Below, one piece after another: positions 23,433 through 34,070 of a stretch of DNA of 64,000 nucleotides. This stretch comes from Sesamum alatum (Eukaryota; Streptophyta; Magnoliopsida; Lamiales; Pedaliaceae): contig JACGWO010000013.1 in the NCBI GenBank assembly GCA_034509735.1, positions 12,978,136 through 13,042,135 on the forward strand, read 5' to 3'. A program made the translations under genes and the position numbers. How positions within the stretch are numbered: the first letter of the stretch is position 1; each line of letters opens with the position of its first letter. The notes beneath the pieces were generated by a model. It was not told the origin of the DNA. It made no database searches and saw nothing but the letters and a program-made list of their open reading frames with translations.

Positions 23433-24385
23433 AGTTTCAACACATATTTCGAGTTAATAAATATTGGAAACTTTTCAAAAATATTTATATAGGAAATGCT
23501 ACAGAAAAATCATTAAATTAAAGAAACATACATGATACTCATAGAAAAAATTAAAAATATTACCTTTCTCTTTTAAATTCAAACATATATAGTTTAATTT
23601 TGTATTATTTAGCCAATTAAAATTATTTTTATGTACTATAATTATATATTTAGAGTTATTATTTGATGTATAGTTGCTATTGAAACTAAATAACAATATA
23701 ATATTTATTTATAATTATATGTTATAAAATATCTATATTACATTGATATTTATACTTACAACAATACTAATTTAGCGTAATATTAAATCTGTTATTCATT
23801 AAAATGAAATACTTATGGATAACATAAGAATTTATATACTTGTACCTAAAAGTACGAAATAAATGTTTCGCCGAAAAATTGTGAAAAATTAAAAATTTCT
23901 TAGAAAACTCAAAAACTTCAAAAATTAAGAAAAATGAAGTGTTTCAAAGGAAACTAAATAATTTAACACTACCATGCATTTTGTTTTCATAACATCGAAA
24001 ATAAAAATGTTTTTTTAATTTTGAATTTCTATGAAAACGTATAAAAATTTTAAACCATGGTAAGGGGATATAGATTTAATTATTCCTTAAAAAGAAAAAC
24101 GGAAGCCCTGATAAATTTAGTCAGGGTACTCCTGACTGCAGCTATCAACGAGCAGGGAGGTGATCTGCCTTCAAATTTTAATATGAGTATATGGTTAAGT
24201 CCCTCGATTTGTTTAACGTTAAAGGACTAGTGGTTGCAACAAATCCTCAATTTGTTTTGGACTAGGTTTTGGTACCTTTGTTCACCCAAAGAACTTGTCC
24301 GAATAATCACCCCACCCCACCCCACAATACTATACACTCTAAAAAATTAAGCCTTGTATGTTTTTTTCTCAACTCTCAACTGCAC

Positions 24386-24392
24386 TATAAAA
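24386..24392 (+). promoter_or_regulatory. TATA box of laccase 2
   Basis: TATAAAA lies 61 bp before the laccase 2 start codon, predicting a leader of about 30 bases. A CACCCCACCCCACCCCAC repeat lies about 60-80 bp upstream of it (24309-24326), whose role is unknown. Confidence 0.6.
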
Positions 24393-24446
24393 GGCAAGTC
24401 CATCACTACTCTCATCCAACAAAGAAGAGTACCAGAAAAGAAACAA

Positions 24447-26783
24447 ATGGCTCCTCTCACTCCCATGCAGAAATCCAGTATTCTCTCCATCACCACTCTT
24501 CTTGCAATAATTCTCTTCTCTTCTGCCAATGCGGAGACACGATACCATCAGTTCGTCGTACGTTTCTAACGTTAAATTCCTTAAGTAGACGTTTTCGATG
24601 ATATGGAGTATATAACTATGTTTTTTGCTATGTATCTGTAATTGTGTTGATAGGTTCAACAAACGCCGGTGAAGAGGCTGTGCAAAACTCACAACATAAT
24701 AACGGTCAACGGGCAGTTCCCGGGGCCAACCCTCGAAGTTCGGGACGGTGATACCCTCGTCATCAAAGTCGTGAACAGCGCTCGTTACAACGTCACTCTC
24801 CACTGGTAATATGTCTTTCATACATAGTCGATGTATCATTTCCGTTTCTTTATACAATTCTTATGCAAATGCTAATCACAATCGGCATACACTTCGTTGC
24901 CAGGGGTAAAATTGTAATTTTACAGCGGTCCTAGATAGATAATTCAAGGAGTATTGTCCAAACCACGTAAAAATTGTATATTCTTATGTTTTATTTTTCG
25001 TCTTATAAGTTTCAGTCACGTTTTAGAATTTGTTCGTTTCTGCTGTCAACTAGGCACGGTGTTCGTCAGATGAGGACGCCATGGGCAGACGGTCCGGAGT
25101 ACGTGACGCAGTGCCCGATTCAGCCCGGAGCAAGTTACACATATAGGTTTACCATTGAGAATCAGGATGGAACACTATGGTGGCATGCTCATAGCAGATG
25201 GCTTAGGGCAACAGTTTATGGAGCGCTCATCATCCACCCGAAAATCGGCGTTCCCTATCCATTCCCAAAGCCCACAAAGGAGATTCCTATACTTCTTGGT
25301 AAGGAAAAGATCAAAAAAATCAGCATTGCCAGTTCTTACAACCTGTGTACATAGTTCGTTACCGGTGAATTTCTTCGACAGGAGAATGGTGGGATAGAGA
25401 CATCATTAGCGTCTTACGACAGGCGACGTTCACCGGTGCTGCTCCAAATGTGTCCGATGCATACACGATCAATGGTCAGCCGGGAGATCTCTACCGATGT
25501 TCAAGCAAAGGTCATATGATTCACATTAGTATTTTCTTGTCTGATCAAACAGAATTTCTGTAGTTGTTTTAGCAGACTGATTTACCCTTTTGCTTGTTTG
25601 GTAACGTAGAAACTACGAAATTCTACGTAAAATCGGGGGAGACGGTTCTTCTGAGAATCATCAATGCTGCACTAAATCAAGAGCTCTTCTTCACAGTTGC
25701 CAATCACATGCTAACTGTTGTTGGAAACGACGCTACTTACAACAAGCCCTTTGCGACCAGAGTCGTCATGCTCGGACCAGGACAAACGACCAACGTCTTA
25801 CTCACAGCTAATCAACCTGCCGACCGATATTACATGGCAACACGTGCATATGCCACTGCACAAAATGCTGCATTTGACAACACGACTGCGACTGCGATCT
25901 TGGAGTATGACTCTGTTCCTTGTCCTTCCAAGACCGGAGTGGCCTCAAGACCATTAATGCCTATACTTCCGCGTTTCAACGACACGGCTACGGTAACCGC
26001 ATTCACAAGCCAACTGAGGAGTCTGCCTTCCAAGAATGCAAAAGTGCCTATTCAAATTGATGAGAATTTATTCTTCACTGTGGGATTAGGCCTAGTGAAT
26101 TGCATGCCGGGACCTAGATGCCAGGGCCCAAACAACACTCGATTTGCAGCAAGCATGAACAATATATCCTTCGTGCTTCCGAGAAGGACCTCTCTGTTAC
26201 AAGCCTACTACCAAAACATACCTGGTGTGTACACGACGGACTTCCCGCCTGTCCCTCCGGTTACATTTGACTACACGGGAAACGTGAGTCGTGGGTTGTG
26301 GCAGCCTCGTTTTGGGACTAAACTGTACAACTTGAAGTTTGGTACGAATGTGCAGATCGTGTTGCAAGATACGGCTATTGTTACGACAGAGGACCATCCC
26401 ATTCATCTTCACGGATACCATTTCTATGTTGTAGGGCAAGGGTTTGGCAACTTCAACCCGAGTACAGATACAGCACGATTCAACCTAATCGACCCACCAG
26501 TGCGGAACACCATTAACGTGCCGGTTGGTGGTTGGGCCGTCATTCGTTTTGTAGCAGATAATCCAGGTAATGCATATTGCATCTATATACATATATATAC
26601 TTCTGAACAAATCCACATATATTTCAATTCAAATTCCACTGGATCAATGCAGGAGTTTGGCTGATGCACTGTCACATAGACTCCCATCTGACTTGGGGCT
26701 TGGCTATGGCCTTCCTAGTTGAGAATGGACCTGGAGAGTTCCAGTCCATAGCGGCTCCACCACCCGATCTTCCTCCTTGCTAG
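24447..26783 (+). CDS. LAC: laccase, LAC7-like (multicopper oxidase), six exons
   Basis: A second secreted phenol-oxidising laccase with the gene structure of laccase 1. Exons: 24447-24557, 24654-24805, 25054-25298, 25382-25510, 25610-26566, 26653-26783. The first four exon lengths (111, 152, 245, 129) and the last (131) equal those of laccase 1; exon 5 is 18 bp longer. The product is 574 aa. The signal peptide ends near residue 29 (ILFSSANA). Copper ligands are complete: HWHG at 87-90, WWHAHS at 130-135, HPIHLHG at 475-481, HCHIDSH at 537-543, with axial Leu in WGL. The C-terminus APPPDLPPC is typical. It looks intact. It converges on the CHX gene, with 690 bp between stop codons. The shared structure shows that it and laccase 1 are duplicates. 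Confidence 0.96.
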
Positions 26784-27473
26784 GCACAGAGTTGAAATGT
26801 ATACACAACCGAAGATGTTGCCGTAGGATTTTCTTCGTTCATCGTTCATCGATTCATTTGGTCATTGTCGTCTTCATTACTGTTGTCTACATTTTATTTT
26901 CATTGACCAAAGCAAGTCAGAAAATTTGTTGGCAATTTGTAAAAGTGATCAAATGACATGTTTGATTTCATTGTTTCAATTCCCAAGTCTATATACAGCT
27001 GTATTTATCTCAAAGTTTCCATGACTTAAGTAACAACAAAGAGTTATTTATGAACAAAATCATAAAGAAGACAAACTGAAGTTCGCGAAAAATCTTAAGC
27101 AGAATCGCAAAAGATAGCAGAACAAATGAACTCTGAGGCAATAACTCGAAAGTAGAACAGACAGAACCTGGCCTAAGTGATGATTTCAAATAACATTGTT
27201 TCGTTACAACGAATGAATCTGATCGTTTTCCACGTTTCTCCACTAAGAACGTGTGAAGTTTGTGAAGGTTAACGAATCAACTGGGATCATAGTTTTGCTT
27301 TTCAAGTCCTAAAATCATACTGACATAATTAGTCTGATGTAATTTTGTCTTGCTAAATATCTTTCATACACATGTATAGATACATCGTAATTGTTACGAA
27401 GGACTGGAGGCGAGCTTACAAGAGATTCTAGCAAAGATATACAGTTTCTGGCAAAGCAATGTCCTAACGTTTG
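26784..27473. other. convergent intergenic region between laccase 2 and CHX
   Basis: Holds the 3' UTRs of two genes facing each other. T-rich phrases (TTTTATTTTCATTG at about 26892) could serve polyadenylation of laccase 2. No strong AATAAA was identified for either gene. The short - strand frame at 27010-27243 has no recognisable features. Confidence 0.5.
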
Positions 27474-30083
27474 TTAAAATGTATCGACTTCTTTTACATC
27501 TACTGCCAGTTTGTACACCATGAAAATCCTGAAGCCGGCTCTTGCCCTCTTAAGATTTGCTGTTGCACTGCCAAAATGGAAGCACCCGGTGGCGAAATCC
27601 ACAGACGCAACGTAATCTCCAATAACACCAAGCTCAGTTTCCTCACTCCAGTTTGATAGTCCTTGTAGAAGAACATGATTTATTCCGTGCTTTCTTCCCA
27701 TAATCCAAAGATCACAGGAGTCATTATTCATCCCATGGATTGCAGAAATGGTTTCTTCGCCATTCTTTACCACCACCTCTCGGTAAACAACACGATCATT
27801 CCCTTCGTTTTTCACCCAAAACCATGTCACTAGGCCATCGTCGAGTTTCTTCTCTAGCTCGTCATCTCCCTCATCTTCGTTTGAGAGAAATCTGACCACC
27901 GTGAGCGATATCTCTGGACTTGCAGCCATACGGTCTGCATAACAAAGGGCCTCCCTAGCATCTGCTCCCCCCAAGAAAAGAACGACAAGATTATGTATCG
28001 AGCTTCTCAAAAACCCCATTAACGATATTCTGGTAGGGACTTCTATCAACTAGAATCCCTACAGAGCAAGGTGCGTGCGCCAAGACGTTGGAGCTCACCG
28101 ATTGATGAACTTGCTTAAGGGTTCTCGTCCCTGTGTGGTTATCCGTCATATTCTTGTGAAACGGTACAATGATCAAACAAGCATTTTTAGAAAGAGCCAG
28201 CTCGCAGATGTTCTGATACATGCTTCTCTTGAGGGTTATTGCTGTAAAGGGATGTATCCTTATGAACTCCCCTCTGCTTTCCTGGAAAATCTTTAATGCA
28301 TTATGGATTGAACTGATGTGGGATTGATCATTTTGTTCTTCTTCATTCTCGTGGTCGACAAACACAGCGTTGGAACGACCAACGAGCTCAACGAGATGCA
28401 AAGTGTAGACTGAGAAAGGACTGTCAGCCGTTGGATTGGAGAGTTCGAGTAGTTTCATAAGCCCGTACAAATTTTCTTCTTCGTGGATACAAGCTACAAT
28501 ATGGAGTTCTGTGTTCGGAGGTGTATGTTGAATGTTTCGTCTCCGGTTCACCATGTAAGGCCTTGTGGGATCATACAGTATACTAATTAAGGGTGTGAAT
28601 AATGCAGTCACAACTGCAGTCAATAGAACTAGAACTGTGAAATGTTCCTCGCGTATCATCTGCAGAGGACAATAGATCAGAAGCAAAGGCACACCCGAAA
28701 AATTAGAAACATCAGTTAGAAATCAAGAAAAGTTACCTTAAAATCCTTCCAATGCAGAAACAAGAGAAGTTCAACTTCACCCCTCAGACTCATTATCAAG
28801 CTAAGAGTGAGACTATCTCTGATTGTCATGTCCAAGAAACGAGCAACGATGAGCGTGGCAGCCATTTTAATCGTGTATCCAGCTAAAACCATGTAAAAGA
28901 GCGGCTGCAGATGAGGCCAGTCACTCTTGATGAAGGACAAATCCGTGATCATGCCAACATACATAAACGAAAATGGCATGAGAAAATCCATTGCTATCGT
29001 CTCGCTTTTCTCCACAAGAATTGCTCCCAGTGGTGGTCCATCCGGGACAGCCAACCCAAGCCACAACGGGCCATTAGCGATGGCTAGGCCAAGCATGTCA
29101 GCGAAAAATCCAGCGACCATCACGCCCAACAATATGACGACAACATAAATTTGATCAACCGGCTTCCCTTCTGGGGTTGTTCGCACAATCCACAACATGG
29201 CTTGCCTAACGCCACCCATGATCGATCCCATAAAGACTACCAAAGAAACTACATAAAGCAAAGCAACTATAGGGTTATCTTCCCCCTGTTTGCTCGCCTC
29301 GAATATTACTATCCCAGTCATTCCAATCACATCACTGATCACTGCTGACGCCAAGGCCATCCGTCCAATCTCAGAGCTCACTAGGTTCAGCTCCTTCACA
29401 ATAGAATACAAAACAGGAAATGCTGTGATAGCCAAAGACGACGTAATTCCCCAAATTGAAGACGCTTTCGCCAGTTCCCTATCCAAAGATTTCCTCACCA
29501 TAAGCGCGATACTTAAGCTACCAAGCAACGGTACAAGTACTCCAACTAGTGCAATATACCAATGCTTTTTGTCGACTCGCCTTGGTATAGTTAAGTCCAT
29601 TTTCACCCCAGACATGAAGAGGAAATACATGAATCCCATTACTCCTAGATTCTTTATCACATAATCCGCATTATCAGGGAACATATACGCATGAAATGTC
29701 TTACTACGGCTTAATACAGACGGTCCAAGTATAATGCCACCCTAGAATCGAATACATTGTTAGCATAAGAAAACAGAGAAACGATTACTTATCGTATATA
29801 TTTCTCTTGATCATCATTTCCAAACATAAAAAGAAATACAACTCACAATGATCTCCGAGATAACCTTTGGTTGTCTTAGAGGCTTGAGGAGGAACCGGAC
29901 AACACGAGAGATGATAATGATAGACGACAACTCTAATAGCAAAAGGGGGAACGAATACTTCAATGGATTTTGGCCGTAGAAAATACCAAAGGCATGATCG
30001 TTCGTTATCGCCCTACATATAATAACATTTTGCTTCGTCGCCATTGTTGGTAAATATTGTTGCTTATCTATTCTTTCATTCAT
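27474..30083 (-). CDS. CHX: cation/H+ antiporter, CHX family, with an apparent frameshift
   Basis: CPA2-family monovalent cation/H+ exchanger of endomembranes or plasma membrane, used in K+ and pH homeostasis. Exons on the - strand: 30083-29847, 29741-28737, 28659-27474, in phase 0 at both introns. ATG at 30083 is the first in-frame start; a second Met is at codon 14. The Na+/H+ exchanger domain begins at QPKVISEIIGGIILGPS and carries about 12 membrane segments to LIMSLRGEVELLLFLHWKDF. The hydrophilic C-terminus has the CHX hallmarks APCSVGILVDR and LFLGGADAREAL. These two lie in different frames: one extra base is needed, most simply in the T5 run at 28009-28013. With that base ignored the product would be about 808 aa, normal for CHX. 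Read literally, the protein stops at 27991 and loses about 170 residues. It could be a young pseudogene or a homopolymer error. Confidence 0.9.
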
Positions 30084-31083
30084 CACAGCATTGAACCAGA
30101 AAGAAAAAAAAAATTAAGTGTAAAGATGGGAGGCATCATCCATTCATGGATATTGCAAGAAACTAACACTGAGATGTGAAGGATTGGACAAGCGGAAATA
30201 TAGTATTTCACTTTCTAGAGTTAGTTTATGCGTACTATTTGCTACCCTTTTTTCCCTATGAGAAATTAGTTCACAATCTTATTTTTGACTTCTTGTTGAA
30301 TCCAATGTAGTTTCAACTATAAATAGCATATTATCCCTTTGAATTGGGTAAGTAGACAATTTTTTTACATAATTCTAGTTCTTGTATCTCTCTAATGTAT
30401 AGTATTAGACTGACTTGACCATCGAACGTGCTTAGCCAAAAAATAGCTTTTCTAGCGACTCGTTAATAGAAAAATTCTAGCCCAGATTAAGTTTTGTCGA
30501 ACCAAAACAATCATATAGTAAGTGTGATGCACTTGTTATGTCATTAATCATTTTTTCTGAATTGTACACCAATCACATGACAAGAATATTACATTTATCA
30601 TATGATTAGAAGTTCCCTTGAGGAAAAATAAATACAAGTTCCCTTGAGGAAAAATTAGAAGTTCGATAGGATTCATTTAGGATTTATTATGTCTATGTGA
30701 AGCATTTCATATCATTTAGAAAACCTTTCTTTCTTTTTTTTTTAATTTTCTTTGTGATGAGTAAATTATAGATATTCATATAAATTATAGGGTAAATGCT
30801 ACGTCTCTTAAGCTTTGGTTTAGAATTGCTTTACTCCATCAAATTAATTTTTTAATTTTAGCATCTCTAAACTTTAGTTTTTGTCTCAGTTAATTTCTTG
30901 ACTTCTTGGAGCAACTCTTTTATGTACGTTGAATATGATGTAATTATTTTATGTCAATAATGAAAACTTTGAACTCTTGTGAACATAATAACAAATTGCT
31001 TAACTTAATATAAAGCAATCTTTTTTTTTTCAATTTCGGTAGTTAAAATAAATCAAAATTATGAATTAATCTATGTATCTAAA
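30084..31083. other. upstream region of CHX and AT-rich spacer
   Basis: Contains the presumed CHX promoter (read leftwards). No clear TATA box could be assigned; TATTTATAG on the - strand near 30319 is a weak candidate. GGGTAAATGCTACGTC at about 30790 resembles the end of an inverted-repeat element like that at 21664, but no matching second end was found. Confidence 0.4.
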
Positions 31084-31669
31084 TCTATACTCTATAAGAA
31101 TGTGTGAATACTCAAGTTGTTTGTTCCCCATTATGAAAAGATAAATATGCCCTCATTTAAATATTATTAATTATTATATTGTAGATTTTGAAATTTTTAA
31201 CAATTTAGAATTCTAAATATTCTAAACCTCCTTCATATAAATTTAAGATAAAAAATCTAAATCGTGAATCATGAATGAATCCAAATGCACAGAATTTTAA
31301 TAACCTGATTCTAATCATGAATCATGAATAAGCCCAATTACACAGACCTGTCACGCATTAAATTTTAATAACATTCACAGAATATTATATTATAAAATTA
31401 GTTATAGAAAAAATAAAATTCTATAAGAAAAATATTTAAGAGTCTTAAATGCTCTAAACTAATTAGAGAATGAATTACATATTCAACTAAAAAAGTTAAT
31501 ATGTCAAATAATATTTCAACACAATTACTTTGATAGAAGAAATCTTAATTATATTAAGAAAGTTTGAACATGACATATTAAAATTTAAAATAAACTACAT
31601 CGATAATATATGAAATACTAATCTAATCTTAAATATATATATAATAATAAATAAATAAATATCAAAATT

Positions 31670-32400
31670 TAATTATAAATTAAAATTGATATATGGATAT
31701 GATATTATTAAATTAAAATTGCTTGTGAAAATTCAACTATTGGGTGAATTTCTGAATACTTGATTTTTTTAGTATTAGATAATCCTGAATGCTTTACTTT
31801 TACATCTATTATTTTTTTATATTAATTAATAGAATAAAAGTATTACAACAACAAATGTGACATAAAAAATTAAGTTGTAACATAATATATTATTGAATAA
31901 TAAAATAGATTATACTAATCAGTGCATATGAAAATAAGATTAAGAAGTTAAACTAAAAACATATAGAATTAAAAATTACAATATAAAGGCCAAAAAATAA
32001 AATTTCATACAATAATATTTTAAAAATTTAGAAGGTAATAAAGCATGTAAATAATACTTTGATAATATTTAAAAGTTGATACTGAAATATAATTAACTTA
32101 GGATCTTACAATACAAAATATTGGCAATATTGTCCAATTAAATTATACTTTTATAATAATAGTCAATAAATAATTAATTTGTAATTATTTAGTGTCAATA
32201 AATTAAAAATCAACGACACTCAAAATATAGTAAAAGAAAACATATCACATACACAAACATAATATAGCAAAATCAAACAATAGCAAAGAGACACAATAAA
32301 ACTGGCAAATAAAATTGATCAATTTTATTAAAATGGAATTTCTTCTAAAATGGAATAACAAATAAGTATAAAAAATTTAATTACAAATAAAAATTACCAA
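31670..32400 (+). repeat. first copy of a direct duplication inside the Helitron
   Basis: Shares long phrases with 33155-33680: GAAAATTCAACTATTG, TTTTAGTATTAGATAATC, ACATCTATT, AGTCAATAAATAATTAATTT and AAATAAAATTGATCAATTT, in the same order and with many substitutions. The divergence indicates an old duplication. Confidence 0.75.
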
Positions 32401-33154
32401 TCCGATTAAATTAAAAGTGCTATTGAAAATTTAAGAAAGAGCTAGCTAATTTATTTTATTTCAATATTAATAGGCTAAAAGTACCACGTCCCCCTCCCCC
32501 TGCACCCCCAAGACATTGACATTGAAGAATAGTATAAATAGTAAATATAATAAACAATTTAATTTAAAACCTTATCTTATTCAGTAGTAAATTAACTACC
32601 ATAATTGTAGGTCCTAACGAGACATATATAACTATTTATGCTTTAAAAGGTGCATAAAAATTATAACATTTGGTCCCCATGTACTATTATACACTTAACG
32701 CCCACATGGCATTTTCTTTTGAAATCCAGAGGGAAAGGTGTGATGGAACCAAAATTGCTACTTTTTAATATTTATGGGACCGAAAGTGACATCCCAAAAT
32801 CAATGGACCAAATTAAAATAGAAAGGACCTAAGTTACGGACTGAAAAATGCTATTTCCCTTATGACAATAAGAAAAGTCAAATGGTGTGTAAAATATTAA
32901 CACAATAATATTAAAAGTATAAATTTTAAAATAATTATATACTAACACATTAGTACAATTATATTTTCATATTAAGAAAATTAATAAATTTTGAGAATAA
33001 ACTTACTACAATAAAATAATAAATAAAAATTTAGTTAATTATGTTGGAATTAGAAAAAAAGATGATAAATAAATAAGCCAATAAGATTAATATATTTTTT
33101 CAGTAATAAATTTATAAAAATAACTTAAAAGTTTAAAAATCATGAGTACTAAAG

Positions 33155-33680
33155 AGAATAAAAATTGATATATGAGTAGAATACTATTAAATTAAAATTG
33201 CTTATGAAAATTCAACTATTGAGTGAATCTCTTAGCACCTGATTATTTTAGTATTAGATAATCTTGAATGTTTTGCTTTTACATCTATTGTTTCTGTTAT
33301 AAAGGTGAAAAATAAAATTTTATACAATAATATTTCAAATTTTAGAAGCTAATAAAACATGTAAATAATGCTTTGACAATATAAAAAAGTTGATACTGAA
33401 ATATGCTTAAGATACATTATAGGATCTTATAATACAAATATTGGTACCATGGTCCAATTTGATTATAGTTTTATAACAATAGTCAATAAATAATTAATTT
33501 ATAATAGTGCCAATAAATTAAAAATAAATGACATTCAAATATAGTAGTAAAAGAAAACATACAACACACACATACAAAATGTAATAAAAAATAAAACAAA
33601 ACAAAACAACAGAAACTAGGCATAATAAAACCTACAAATAAAATTGATCAATTTATTTTATTAAATTAGAACTTCTTCTA
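33155..33680 (+). repeat. second copy of the direct duplication inside the Helitron
   Basis: Same order of phrases as 31670-32400 but shorter, lacking some intervening sequence. Between the copies lies a phrase-rich stretch (32640-32870) with GGACCAAATT / TTTGGTCCCC ends, probably another small insertion. Confidence 0.75.
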
Positions 33681-34070
33681 TCCAAGATAAGGAGCTTTGA
33701 CTAATTATTTTTACTTTAATATTAATTTCTTGAATATCACTATTTTATATTTTGATATTAATTGGTTTGATACATAATAATGAAATATAATATCATTAGT
33801 GAATATATAAAATACAAAACTTCAATTTTGGGGAATATCTTTTTATTCAATAGTATCAATTAAATTTAGAAAATGAATTACAAATAATAGAATTGAATAG
33901 TTTACTCATCAATTTCCATAATTATTATCAAATATTTGTTTGAAAATATAATTGTATAATACTAATGTTCCAATGAAAAAAATACGAATAATATCATGAA
34001 CTTAACATAAATGATGTATTCACTTCAAAAAATATATTTGTACACGTGCATCGCACGTCATTCTTTCTAG

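Larger units (their letters stand above)
31084..34070 (+). mobile_element. AT-rich non-autonomous Helitron (~3.0 kb)
   Basis: 5' end TCTATACTCTATAAGAATG after an A at 31083. 3' end: stem ACGTGC/GCACGT (34044-34049 with 34053-34058), eight bases, then CTAG followed by T, the same geometry as the 307-bp Helitron. No Rep/helicase sequence is present and no long frame is open. The interior holds a duplicated block (31670-32400 and 33155-33680). Pairing of these two ends is inferred; they could belong to two nested copies. Confidence 0.6.

Noticed and set aside
24369..24857. 162-codon frame on the - strand over laccase 2 exons 1-2
   Set aside because: Antisense shadow of the laccase coding sequence and its first intron.
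27010..27243. 77-codon frame between laccase 2 and CHX
   Set aside because: AT-rich, no recognisable domain, and it lies in the shared 3' UTR space of two convergent genes.
30790..30980. Inverted-repeat element starting GGGTAAATGC
   Set aside because: One end only; no inverted partner was seen in the neighbourhood.
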